From Akebia trifoliata (taxonomy: Eukaryota > Streptophyta > Magnoliopsida > Ranunculales > Lardizabalaceae): a stretch of 64,000 nt of DNA. Below the pieces are notes generated by a model. The model saw only the letters and a list, made by a program, of their open reading frames with translations. It was not told the DNA's origin and ran no database searches. Of the stretch, positions 10,940-23,400 are shown piece after piece. The stretch covers positions 10,477,974-10,541,973 of the forward strand of contig CM030716.1 of the NCBI GenBank assembly GCA_017979445.1, read 5' to 3'. Made by a program: the position numbers and the translations under genes. Numbering within the stretch: the first letter of the stretch is position 1; each line of letters begins with the position of its first letter.

Positions 10940-11470
10940 GAGATGACACAAAATAATGAGTTGAGTAGCAAATTCATGAAATCAATTTCTAATCCAATGT
11001 GTCACCTTGCACAAGATAGTGAGTTAATTCGTCATGAGTCCTTTGCACTAAATCGATTGTCAAAGTTACTACATGACATCCCCAAAAAATAGTGAGTCAA
11101 CTCACTATGTATTTTTATTTTTGAAAAACTTCCATTTTTTGTGCAATATGACACCCCCCAAAACAGATAGTCAACTCATGGTAATTTTCTCAAAAAGTTC
11201 AATGAAATAACTCAATTTTCATGGAATAGAACACCCCCAAAATAGTGGGTTGACTCGTTACATATCCTTGAAATAATTCAATTATTGTACAATGTGATGC
11301 CTCAAAATCAGTGAGTCAACCTAATCATTCTCTAGCAAAGGATCACTTTCCAATGTATACCTGACAACTCAAAATGATGAATTTCATTTAGGACTAATCG
11401 AGGTATGAAACTGTTTCATAATGCATACCATGTCATCCTAAACAATGAGTCGACTCAACCCATATTTAAA
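10940..11470 (+). repeat. Degenerate 65-75-bp repeat with a palindromic GAGTYRACTC core
   Basis: About eight units carry an A/C-rich CCCCAAAA-type block followed by a variant of AGTGAGTCAACTCA: at about 10,960, 11,020, 11,092, 11,165, 11,243, 11,308, 11,380 and 11,445. The core is itself palindromic (GAGTYRACTC). Units have drifted strongly. The array lies just 5' of, or within the front part of, the copia remnant. Confidence 0.6.
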
Positions 11471-11479
11471 AGCTGATTT

Positions 11480-14294
11480 TCAAAGTAAACATACTGAGCA
11501 CAAACACACCAAGTTCATGTGGAATTGAAATGTGAATTGTTAGATGAAAATTTCCCAATCTTCTGGCATAAAAGGCTGAGACACATTTCCAAATAAAGGA
11601 TGGAGGGATTAGTGAAGGATAGGGTACTTGATAACCTAGATTTCACGCATTTCTCAATGTGTGGAATGTATTAAAAGAAAACAAACCAAACACGCCAAGA
11701 AAGGTGTCACTAGAAGTAAAGAGCTTCTTGAAATTGTTCACACTGATGTTTGCAGACCTTTCACCACTGCATATTTTGGTGGTGAGAAATATTTCATTAC
11801 CTTTATAGATGATTTCTCACGTTATGGTTATATTTACCTTTTGCATGAAAAATCTCAATTAATAGACATTTTAGAGGTGTTTATTACAAAAATGGTTGAG
11901 ACACTATTGCTAGAAAGGTTAAAATAGTGAGATCAGATAGATGGTGTGAGTTTTAATGTAGATAAGACGAGTTGAGCCAAAATCCTAGCCTATTTGTTAA
12001 ATTCCTAGACAAATGAGGTATTCGTGCGCAATACACAATGCTTCGTTCATCTCAACAGAATGTTGTTGTTGAAAGGCATAATCATACCTTAATGGACATG
12101 GTTAAAAGCATGTTGAGTTACTCAATAGTCCCTAAGTCATTGTGGGGTGAAGTCTTAAAAACCATAGTGTATATTTTGAACCGAGTTCCTAGTAAGACAG
12201 TTCTAACAACTCCCTTTGAGTTGTAGACTGGTAGAAAACCTAGTTTGGAGTTGTTCAACAGAAGCTTGAATTTATAATCCACAAGAAAAGAAAATGGACT
12301 TAAGGAAAATTTATGGGTATTTCATTGGTTATCTAGAAAAATCTAAGGGATATAAGTTTTATTGCTATAACCACAGTACGAGGATTGTAGAAATCAAAAA
12401 ATTTAGATTCTTAGAGAATAACAAGATTAATGGGAGTGAAGAACCAAAAAAGGTAACTCTTGAAGAAGTAAAAGTAGATACCCCATTAACTCTTCCTTTT
12501 CGAAAAACTGTTGATTCTCAAATTGCACTACAACTTGAGGAGGATGGCCAACAAATAAATGAGAATGGTTCTCCACTTCATGAAGATATCGTTGAGAAAA
12601 TTGTAAAACCACCACAACCAATAGTTCTTAGGAGATCTTAGAGGGAAAGAAGTCTTGTCATTTCAAATGACTATGTGGTGTATTTATAGGAATCTGAATT
12701 TGACATTAGGATAAGAAAAGATCACGTCACATTTTCACAAGCCATAGAAAAATAACAATTCTGATAAAATTGATTGATGCCATGAAAGAAGAAATGAAAT
12801 CAATGGACAAGAACAGAGTTTGGGATCTCGTTAAGTTAGTTGATAAATGTAAAAAAAAAAAGTCAACTGTAAATGGGTTTTCAAGACTAAACTTGACTTG
12901 AAAGTCAATAGTGAACAATTTAAGGTCAAACTAGTCACAAAAGGTTTCACTTAGAAATAATGCATTGATTATAAAGAAACATTCTCTTCAATTTCAAAGA
13001 AGGATTCCTTAAAAATTATTATGGCTCTAGTAACTCATCTTAATCTTGAGTTATATCAGATGGATGTGAAAATAACTTTTCTAAGTGAGGATTTGGATAA
13101 GGAAATATACATGGAACGATCAAAAGGATTTGCAAAGAAAGGATGTGAACACTTAGCTTGCAAACTTAGGAAATCCACGTATGGACTTAAACAGACTTCC
13201 AGACAATGGTATATGAAGTTTAACGATACCATTATTTTTTTGGATTTAAGGAAACACTATTGATCAGTGCATATATATGAAGATTAGCGGGAGTAAGTTT
13301 ATTTTGTTAATTTTGTATGTGGATGATATTTTGCTTGCTAATAACGATCTTGATTTATTACCTGAGACTAAGGATTATGTCACTAAGTATTTTAAAATAG
13401 TTGAAATGGGTGAGGCAACTTATGTGATAGGTATTGAGATATTTAGGGATCAATCCCAAGGCTTATTGTGATTATCTTAAAAAGGTAATATCAATAGAGT
13501 CATAGAATGATTCAACCTGCATAATTGTTTAGCCGAAGACACACCCATCGTGAAAAGAGATAAGTTCAGCATTATGCAGTGTCGAGAGAAGGATTTAGAA
13601 AAGAAAGAAATAGACGAAATTCCATATGCTTCAATCATGGGAAGTTTGGTATATACTCAGACTTGTACCAGACTGGATATCAATTTTGCAGTTGGGAAGT
13701 TAGGAAGATACCAAAGTAATCCATGAATGGATCATTAGAAAACTACAAAGAAGATTATGAAGTATCTTTAAGGAATGAAAAACTATATGCTCACTTGCAG
13801 GACATCAGACCATTTAGATGTTGTTGGTTACTTAGACTAGGATTTTGCTGGATGCACAGACAACAAAAAGTTCACTTTAGATTTTGTATTTTGTTGGCTA
13901 GTAGAGTTATTTTGTGGAAGAGCATGAAGTAGATAATCATTGTTCCATCCACAATGGAAATCGAGTTTGTGGCATGCTTTGAAGACACAAGTCATACTCT
14001 CTGGTTGCAAAACTTCATCACAACACTTGGTGTTGTCGAATTTATTATCAAGTCGTTGAAGATATTTTGTTATAATACCACAACTATTTTCTTCTCTAAG
14101 AATGGGAAGTACTCAAGTAGTTCAAAACCCATGAAAGTGGAGTCTTGGTGGTTAGAGAAAAAGTCCATAAACAACAAGTGTCAATTGACAATTTGAGCAC
14201 CACGCCTATGATTTTTGATCCATTGACAAAAAATTTACCATCAAAGACATTTAAGGAACATGTTATTAGGATGGGTCTGTTGAGGAAATCATAA
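11480..14294 (+). pseudogene. Ty1/copia retrotransposon polyprotein, decayed
   Basis: Fragments run in copia order: a GAG_pre-integrase region with CVECIKRKQTKHAKKG (about 11,655), an integrase core with EIVHTDVCRPF and TFIDDFSRYGYIYLLHEKSQ (11,725-11,855), its end [20 protein letters not shown] (12,060), reverse transcriptase with LYQMDVKITFLSEDLDKEIYM and KSTYGLKQTSRQW (13,045-13,210), the LYVDDILLA active-site block (13,310-13,340) and RNase H ending MGLLRKS (14,294). The two aspartates of YVDD are still there. Many stops and shifts make it non-functional. Motifs suggest the Tork-like branch. The 5' LTR was not resolved. Confidence 0.9.
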
Positions 14295-14399
14295 TGTAAT
14301 GAATACTTGGATTAATTTCTTATTATAATTGACATTAGCTTTGTGTAATAATAATAGTATTATTTGTATCTGTCTTAATCTTTTTTTCCTATTATGTAT

Positions 14400-15370
14400 G
14401 TACATATTATGTTTGGATGTGTGATTAACAGAAATGCCTTGTCAAGGCAAATTAAAGGGACTACTTTCAATAAGGCTAAAAGCCTTATTACTTTTATTCC
14501 CTATTTTGGAGTTTGATTAAGAAGGGTTGTTTGTGGTGCAATACATGGAATCATGGCATAGTTGACATATGGTCCTTTGACTCACATGAATAATCTAACT
14601 TAATTCAATGTTATTATATCTAATAAATTGGGTCATTGGCAAATTTTAAATTGTGATCACATAAAGATTTTTATGATGGAATCAAAATTATTTACAAATA
14701 TATCATTGCATTGTTTACAATGAAAAACTACACATTTGCATTATGAGATTCAAGCTGCTAAGTGAGAGAATGTAATCCTACGTTTGGTGTACCCCAATGA
14801 TTCCCATGGTTTTAGCTATTTTATAAAAGTTGGAAACCATCTAATAAAGGGTTTGGCCAATGATATTAGGATCCCAATTCTATTAGGTTTCTTAAATGCG
14901 AAGATTCTTGTAAAGGAAATTAGAAGATTACCTTGATGGATAGGAAACATTCTAATAGAGAGCCTCTAAGCCCTCTTGCTCTCATCTATAAAAGGTGACA
15001 CTCCCTCATTACTAACGTCAATAACCATTTTGAACTCTCAAGCATCCTTGTTCCACACAAGAATTAAGAATTTTAGTGATTAAGATTTCAGCTTTACCAT
15101 CAATAACAGTGCCTAGCCATTCCATAAGATAGAAAGAGAGAAGAAGGTGTGTCTAGATTAAGGAGGACTGCACATACAAGGGAGCTCGACCATTGGTTTA
15201 TTCGATTTTGATTTCTTTGGTTCTCTCCTTTATTTATTCATCGATAAGCAATGTTGAAAGGTGCACCATAAACTTGTTTTATATTAAATCGAATATTGGC
15301 GTGATCTTTTGATTTGGATTGGATTCAACGATCCTAGAAACATTGAGTTTGTGTTAGTTTTTTTGTATTC
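14400..15370 (+). repeat. Probable 3' LTR region of the copia element
   Basis: This non-coding stretch follows the end of RNase H and has an LTR-style promoter, CTATAAAAGG at about 14,989, followed by a CT-rich leader. Its edges and a matching 5' LTR were not found, so the boundaries are estimates. Confidence 0.35.
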
Positions 15371-17930
15371 TATAATCATGGATTTAATGTGTTAAATTCA
15401 CATTTTAGTCTAATAAGACTTCCAAAAGTATTTCTTTGTTTTTTTTTTAATTGGTTTTATTGTGGGCCCAATTTTCAATTTTATATCTCTTTTAAGGTCT
15501 GTTGCAATTTTTGTCTTTGTCTTTTTGTTAAGTCTCCAAGTATTTGGAAGGATGCCAACGTAGGTTATGTCTTTAGGAAGGTTTTTTTATGTTGAACTTT
15601 CCTTAGTACTAGATGTGGGTTCCACCAATTTTTTTGTATGTGTGAAGCTTCCCAGTGTAGAATTTGTGAATTTAGTTTAGTTGCTTTGTTACCTAGTTAT
15701 TTCCATTTTTCATTTTTTTTTATTTGATTGGTGGGACCCATGGGATTTTGAGGATGCTTGATCGTGTGACAAGTTTCTTAGTTGAGACTTGTGGGTCTCA
15801 CAATTTGTTTTTATTTGTTAATTTATTTGTTATTTATTAATGTTTAATGTTTCTTAATTTTTTTTTTAATTATTTGATGTCCTTTTATCTTTTTAATTTT
15901 TCAATGTTTTTATTTATTTATTTTTTTTTTATGTTTTAATTTTTTCAAAGTTCAAACATTTATTAACAAATTTTTATTTCGATCCATACGAATTATTTAA
16001 AATTTAACTTGTTTGAATTTTTTTACTCGTCGAAAGTTTTTCATAATTTTCAAAAAGTTTGACAAATTTTGGCAAAATGGTCAGTCGAATTTGGAATTGG
16101 CATTTTAGGTACTTGGAAATGTCTTCTTATGCATAACGTAGTCTCTAATTGTGTTTCAGCTGTCGTTGTTGTTTCAGTAAATTTTGATGAAAAGCTTATT
16201 TGGTCTCGGAGTGATGATTTCTAAGTCCAAATGTTGCATTTTCCTAGCGTAACATGATTTTTAGCTGTATTTTGAGGTTTTCCTAGCGTTAAATGTTGCA
16301 TGTTGCCTTTCTTATAAAAATATAACACACATTCATGATTTCTATTTTGTTTTCTATATTTAGTCTAAAATGTATGTAGAATTTGTGTATTTGAAAATAC
16401 ATTTTTATACGTTAAAATCCAATGAACTAAGTTATAAAGTCTGACAAATGCCCTAATAAATTTTGTGATTTTACATACTTTTGGGTACTTATTGTTGGAA
16501 TTTAGAGGGATGAATTTGAAAACCCTTTAATATTCAATAGGTTTAAACCATATGATAAACCAATCTTTTAACCATAAGGTAAATCTATCTCATATTTGCT
16601 TTATGCTTTATGTTTTTTTACTTTATCGTTTTAAGTTTAATTGATAGTTTTGTTTTTGCCTTGAATAATTTTAGTCCCACATCGACTAGGAGAAGAATTG
16701 ATTTGCAATTATAAAATAGTTGTACTTCTAATAGCCTTAAGTTGATAGAAGTAGTGGGCGGGTTCACGTGTGTACATAGGGGCCCAAGAGGAAAACCCAG
16801 TGTTCCAATTGGGATTTGGATTCACCGGTCCGGAAACCTACAAGAAAGGGGATAGGGGGTTGGCTTCTTAGCCCTCCAAGGTAGGGTAGACCAGATCCAA
16901 TGTGAGCCAATTAATAACCAAGTAGTCATCTTCTAGATTTTACCCCTTGAAAAGGGTGATAGGTGCATACGTTAGACTACCAGATATTGATGTTGGGCTG
17001 CTTGGTGTAGTTGCCAAGATGTATGTTGGGCTGCCTGGAGTTGTGATAGGGTTTCTCATGTCTGAAGTCGGGGTCCTTGATGCTACACGGTACGTAGATT
17101 GGACTGCTTAGAGGGGTAGTTGGAATGCCAGTGATTATGTCGGAGGATGATCCTCTCTTAAACCACTTGAATGAGGCTTTTGCTGGCTTTGTTGGGGTAT
17201 TGGTTCATTTGAAAGTGAGCTTGGCCTTGTTTAGTAGATTCTAAAAGACGTGTTGTAGGACGTGGCACTAATGTGTGTGGTGATCGGTAACAACCATGTC
17301 GAAATTACATGTGGCACAGTAGTTGAAGTTGCAACCCGTTTCCATGTTCGGCCTATGCTTCCGTAACTTGAGGAGCTTGTCGTCTAGTAACTTGGTGAGT
17401 AGTTGCTCCACAATCAATGATAGTAGGGTGAAGATCATTGGGCAAGCTGTGGCCGCATGATAATCGTGGGATTCATTGTTCATTCACCAGTACTCAGTGG
17501 CCCTTAGTGGTGTGTCTGGAAGTATTCTCCCGATAACCTTGCTCCCTTCTATTTCCTTGAGAGTCCTTTGGAGGGCTCCCAGGTAGATTTGCATGTGATG
17601 GAGGTCATAGGTCAAGACTTCGTGAATGGATAAGTGTGAGTGATTATACCCTCATCTTGTTTGAATGCCTCAATTTACTTTTGAGGGGAAGTACATTTCT
17701 TTACTCTACGTTTTTTTTTATTTGGTAACGAGATGCTTCAAACCTTCGTGGTTTAGTGACGTTTTAAAAAGAGTTTAGGGTCTTACCAGCTTTATTCTTT
17801 GGTTAAGTACAGCCATGTAATGTTAGACCAGTTTTTGATTTTTTTCATTATTAAAGCTTTGTGACAGCCACCCCTAATCACATAAGGGTGGTGGCTTGGT
17901 TGATGACACATTAGAGACCATGCACGTGAC
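15371..17930. other. Gene-free T-rich DNA with LTR-like fragments
   Basis: 15,400-16,100 is strongly T-rich and repeats GTGGGNCCCA-like words at about 15,460, 15,612, 15,732 and 15,790. Near 16,673 a TAGTCCCACATCGACTAGG word of the kind found in plant LTRs begins a GC-richer block to about 17,650 with no supported reading frame. Nothing else recognisable was seen. Confidence 0.4.
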
Positions 17931-17940
17931 TATGGGTTGG

Positions 17941-17964
17941 ATATATATATATATATATATATAT
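17941..17964. repeat. (AT)12 microsatellite, left flank of MITE copy 2
   Basis: Twelve uninterrupted AT units lie directly against the left end of the MITE at 17,965. A second AT run of about ten units (18,331-18,350) directly follows its right end. Confidence 0.95.
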
Positions 17965-18330
17965 GGGTCCCGTTCAGCAACAAACATTTTGGCAAAACAT
18001 TTTTCAAAACATGGGTTAGAAGTTTTGGAATGGGCTGATTTTTGGTGAGGATGATCTCTACGGTGAGGAGATCATCCTCACCAAAAATCAGCCCATTCCA
18101 AAACCTCTAGCCCTAGTTTACAAGTTGAAAATTTGTGGACCGTCCATTTTTTGTAAACCATTTTTGATGGGGTTATAAGTTTTGGAATGGGCTGATTTTT
18201 GGTGATGATGATCTCCTCACCGTAGAGATCATCCTCACCAAAAATCAGCCCATTCCAAAACCTCTAACCCATGTTTTGAAAAATGTTTTGCCAAAATGTT
18301 TGTCAAAATGTTTGTTGCTGAACATTTCCC
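17965..18330. mobile_element. Palindromic MITE, copy 2, inside a (TA)n tract
   Basis: The ends are GGGTCCCGTTCAGCAACAAA and, reverse-complemented, GGGAAATGTTCAGCAACAAA. The inverted arms continue with ATTTTGGCAAAACATTTTTC and the shared hairpin core. Two near-perfect palindromes of about 100 bp sit in tandem (about 18,012-18,112 and 18,168-18,270), each with arms such as GTTTTGGAATGGGCTGATTT. (AT)n flanks both ends. The layout is like rice Micron elements, which target (TA)n microsatellites. No coding. Confidence 0.85.
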
Positions 18331-18350
18331 ATATATATATATATATATAT

Positions 18351-20040
18351 AAAAAGCTACCCAATCTTCAAACCTCCATAAGTAACAAAGTATGAACATC
18401 TCAAGTTGGTGACTAGGTTGGATACTTTTGTTGTTCTCATCAATGATAAATGACCTCGGTGAGCTAGGTTACTTATATTAAGAGTTTGATCATTTTATTG
18501 GAGGGGGTTAGGCTATGCAAATCGGGCTATGAGTAAGAATTTGAGCATTGCAAAGATCAAATGAATGTGACACCAATTTATTATGGTACATTGGTTATTG
18601 CGTGAGTAGTTACGAATAAGGCTATAGTGATTCAACTCATGGTTGCCCACCCAAGTCTATAAAAGGGAGTAGAGCCATCCTTCCAAGGGTTCAAATTCTA
18701 AGAACTCTAACAAGCATCTCAACTCAAACTCTATCTAACTTATTTACATATACTTTGTTGGCATGTTCTAACTCAACAATTAGAATCTCTTAAGGCAAAC
18801 ATCACATAAATATCCCAACTCGGCAAAGAAAATCAGAATATGCATATCTTGTTGAAGAACAATCAATCTTATCAACTTTAACGCATATCTCAAGTAGTGT
18901 GTAAAATAGAGCAATTGGATGATGTTGTTTGTGAGAATGATAAAAAAACTCGTGTTGCTCTTACCATCACACTTGTGCTATTGCATCCTTCAAATCATGT
19001 TATCTTCCAACTTTTTGTTACCTCCATAACCCCCAAATTAAATTTGCAATTTTCAAAATCGATCACCAACACAAAAACCATAACCTCTTGCTACTTGAGT
19101 CCCTTAAAGTGATATTCTCCAAACTCTTGTAGGAACGCATTCAAATGATCCAAATGAAAAGGCAAAAGTTAAGTGACTATTTGGCTTATACCCTTAAATC
19201 CCATGCAATGAGCATCTCTATTTTTTGCCAAGATGGGGAGTCGTTAACCTCAAAATTATGCTATTTATGAGAAAAAGGAGACATAGAGTTTGTAGACACC
19301 AATCTATGCTATCAAAGTACAAAGATAAATTTGTAACGTTACAAAATGAAAGAAATGCTCATTTAAATATGCTACTTCACATTTTGGTGAATATTTGAGG
19401 GACTTTTCTAACCTTAACTCATGATTTATTATTATTTTTTTTGATAAGTAAACTGAACTCATGGTTGGGCCTCTCCATCAACATGAACTTTGAGGAAAGA
19501 CAATGATTATCCCAAGTTTAATTTCAATCATTTATAAATTAATACACTTTTTCTAGGATACATTTTTCTTTGGAATCCTTACCATCCCAACAGTCCTATT
19601 GATGGAGAACGGCGAGGTTGGCATTTTTCAGAGATATAAAATGACTTAAATATCCCCATCATTAATTCTAACATAAAATATTGATTTTTTTTTCCATTAA
19701 AGTCAATACCAGTCATCTTCAATAAGTAGAATAAAAAAATCAAGGATTTTTTTTTTTAAATAAGAGGTTGAATAAGTAAAATTTAATTTATTTAGATTTC
19801 AAGAGCTTGAAGCTTGCATATTTTTAGGAGCAAAACATGGAGGTTTTTGGTTTGGTAAATATGAGGACATTCAGGGCATTTCAGTTAGTCTTCCAGTATA
19901 GACCAAGATCAAGTAACATATGTCACCGGTTTGAAAAACACAGGTGGTATGTCAAATATTCAAAAAAAATCAACTTGGAGAGGGTATCTCTAGATAAACA
20001 CTGGAAGAAATCTGAAAAAATCAACTTGGCGGCATCCAAA
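18351..20040. other. Gene-free region upstream of the seven-exon gene
   Basis: No conserved reading frame was seen. A TATAAAAGGG word at about 18,659 followed by a polypyrimidine/A-rich leader is LTR-like but isolated. The rest is AT-rich. Confidence 0.4.
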
Positions 20041-20179
20041 CGCGTGTATGCGCAAAACGCACACCGCGCGTTTAAGTGAAGAGCTCTTTACTTGTAGTTT
20101 TGTCTTTATTATACTGATTGGTTCCTCGTCAACTAAGTTCTGCTCCATTTATGTACTTTTTACGAATAAAAGCTCACAT

Positions 20180-20479
20180 AAAAACCCTAATTCCAACTCT
20201 CCCTTCGATCCTCTTCTGAAAACCCTAATTTTGTTTTTGAAAGATCGAAGTTATTGGACTCTAATTCATTCTCTCTTGGTTATGATATTACTGTAATTTC
20301 GTTTCAGCTCCAAGGATCAAAGAACTGTTTTTTTTGGTTTTTGTTTTTGTTATTCTTCGTTGCGTATGATTTTAGTTCAAAAACCGAAACCCTAATTCCC
20401 CATCTGTTGTTCTACGGAACCCTAATCTGATAATCTTCTACAAAATCTCGTAATTCAAAAAGATAAATTTCTCTACCAA
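20180..20479 (+). promoter_or_regulatory. Leader with a telo-box cluster, upstream of the beta-barrel-like gene
   Basis: Three exact AAACCCTAA telo-boxes lie at 20,182-20,190, 20,220-20,228 and 20,387-20,395, and a one-base variant at 20,417-20,425, all within 300 bp of the start codon at 20,480. Telo-boxes in 5' regions are known in plants from growth- and translation-linked genes and as sites for telomere-repeat-binding proteins. The TATA box and exact transcription start were not determined. Confidence 0.6.
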
Positions 20480-23400
20480 ATGTCAGTTGAGAGACCTCTC
20501 GATGCATGGGAGGAGATGCAGCGGCACGGCCACGATCTGGCTGACCGACTTGCTCAGGGCTTCACTGGGCTTCTTCAATCTCACGGTAGTCCCTCTCAAT
20601 TCTCATGGCCAAACCCTCAAAAGCCAAATCTGTTCGATGTTGAATTCCCGAGCCATAGCTTCGGAAAAATGGAATTTGGATTAGATACTACGAATAATTC
20701 TGGAATCAATGGTGTTTCGGCGATTCTTGATATTGGGAACAGGTTAGGGCAAGCTGGGACAGAGTTTGGGGCTTGTGTGAATGGAGTCGTTCAGCAGTTT
20801 TTCCGGATGTTACCCATGCCGTTTCGGCAAGATGAGAATGTAGTGGCACCAATGAGAGCAGATTTGGATGGACAAAGAAGAGATTTGGTTTTGAATAGGC
20901 AGATGGAAGATTTTGGAGATCTGGCAGAACAGTTTAGAAATTATGGGTTTGCGGAAACCCCTGATGCTGTTGTTTCGGATGAATCGATAGATGAAGGAAG
21001 TTTCGACCTTGATCGAAAATCTTTGGGAAATTTTGGTAGATCACAGGTAAATCTTTTGGAGCACACTTATTTAAAGATGTATTTGTATGTATTTTGCTTT
21101 TATATATAGATACACCCAAGAGAATGCAAGTGTGATGCAAGTGGGTGAAAAATAGAAATGACAATAATTACATCCCATTGACACATTATATACAATGCAT
21201 GGAATTTGTTTTTCCAAAAAAGATGGTCAACAGAATATCAAAATGTAACAGAGAATTTGAAGCTTCTGATCAATCTTACAGGTTTGTTGTTGACTAACAC
21301 CGTCGAATAATGATGTAGTCCGATTCATTGAAATTAAGATAGAGTTGAATGGGTTTAATGAATTCAAAGTGGGAAAAAGGTGAAAGTGAATATGGGTTTA
21401 ACTTGACAGGGACTGGAGACGGGGGTTGGGGAGATGTAGATTTTGAAAAACTAAGTGAGAGAGAGTGAGAAAAAAGTATGGCTTCTTTATCTTTTGTTTC
21501 AGATACAAAATGGTATATTTATAAAAATAAAAAAAATACAAAATAGTATTTTGTTTTGTTAAGGCTGTGTTCTATTATTTTTGTGACTTTTAAGTAATTT
21601 TTATAAAACACTTTGTGAGAACATTTTTTGTTACTACTTTTAAACAATGTAAGTTTGTTTGGTAACATTGGTTATAGAAGTACTTAATCAACAAAAAGTG
21701 CTTAAAATTGAAAAATAGATGTTTGGCAACATTAAATAAGAAAGTAATTTTTCTTTATAGGTATACTTATAGTTTATATTTTAATGGAATATCTCAAACA
21801 ATTGAGATGTAAGATTCATGAATCATGTATGAGCATAACTACAAAATGAAGATTAGATTTACAATTTCATCTCTATGAGTAACCATTAATTGCATAATTC
21901 AACATTAGTAGGAGATGCAAGTTTGTTATTTTCATAAACATCCAATATTGGTGTTATTTTTTAGAAAATCTCTTATTGTTAATATTAATATGACCGTCAT
22001 CTTGCTATTCAAACTCTCTCTTGTTGTTAAAAAGAAAAATAATAGGATCCAATGTTGAGGTTTTTTCTTGGTTGGATTCCGTTGAGAAAACTATCTTCTG
22101 TAAAATGAAAAACAAAAAAATAGATCCAAGGTTTCATTTTTCACTTGGTTGGCTTCTCTTGACAAAATCCTAACCTTGGATAATTTAATTAAACGGGGAT
22201 TGCCTATGTCAAAAATTTTCTTCATGTGTAGAGCAAGTGGTGGGTCGGGGAGTCACATTTTACTTCATTGTGCCTTCAATATGAAAATTTTGATCCATTT
22301 TCTTGGTCTTTTTCAAGTTGAGCGGGTATTCCCACCCTGTCTTATCGTTGTTCTTGGGTTGGAGCTATAATGTGTTTTCTAGCAGAAAATGTATCTTTTG
22401 TCCATCCACCCTTTTGCAATGTGCTGCGGACTCTGGTTGGAGAGAAATAGAAGTGTCTTCTAGGGAGTGGAGAAATCAACCCCACGATGTGAACTTGGAG
22501 ATCTTGGGGCTGTTATTGAATTGGTGCTAATCAAGGAAGGATTTTGAAGGGCTGTTCTTTGAGGATTTTATTTTCCAGTGGGAAGAGATGTGCCCTTTGT
22601 TGTTGAGAGTTTTGTCTGCTATAGTCTTTTTCTCTTTTCTTCTTTTTGGCTTTTTTTCCTTTGTACCCATGGGAGACACCTCGGCCTCTTTTTTCTTTTT
22701 GTTCTAATACATTTCTACTTATAAATTTTTTATAAATAGATTTGAGTAATAAAAGAAATTGTAAAATGATTGAGGTCAACCATGATACAAGTCAAATCTA
22801 ATGACTAAATGTAATCGATCAGTTTAGTATTGGTGTAAATCCACCAAAGATCCATCTATACTTATGATTAATGGTCTCAAAAATAAATTATTAGATATAT
22901 TTACATCAAACATTTTATATCTAATGATAGATCCAATTTATGCCTACATATGTCAATTGATGTGAACTTGTAACATACTGCCAAACAAGTAAATAATGGC
23001 TCTAATTTGTAGGACGGTTTTATTTAAGAGATAAAATAGGATATTTAACCCAGGATCTAGTTATGATGGAAATTCTACTTCCCGTGAAAGCAACAAGTAG
23101 AAACAGTTTCTTACTTCTACTTTAAATGCTTTTTTCCCCTCCAAAACTATTTTATGGAAACATTTTTTTTATCTGGCCAAACCAACTTTTGCTAAGAGCA
23201 CCCCAATTCATATGAAATTACTAAAGAATTAGCACGCATCTTGGTGCTCTTAGTAAAAGTTAGTGTTGCAATAGAAGCTCGATTAATGGTGCTCTTAGTA
23301 AAAGTTAGTGTTGCAATAGAAGCTCTATTAATTAATTATGTGTATGTTGGCCTGGGATATGGGGATAAGATGCAAAGACACTTACGGGGAGAAGAGGCTA

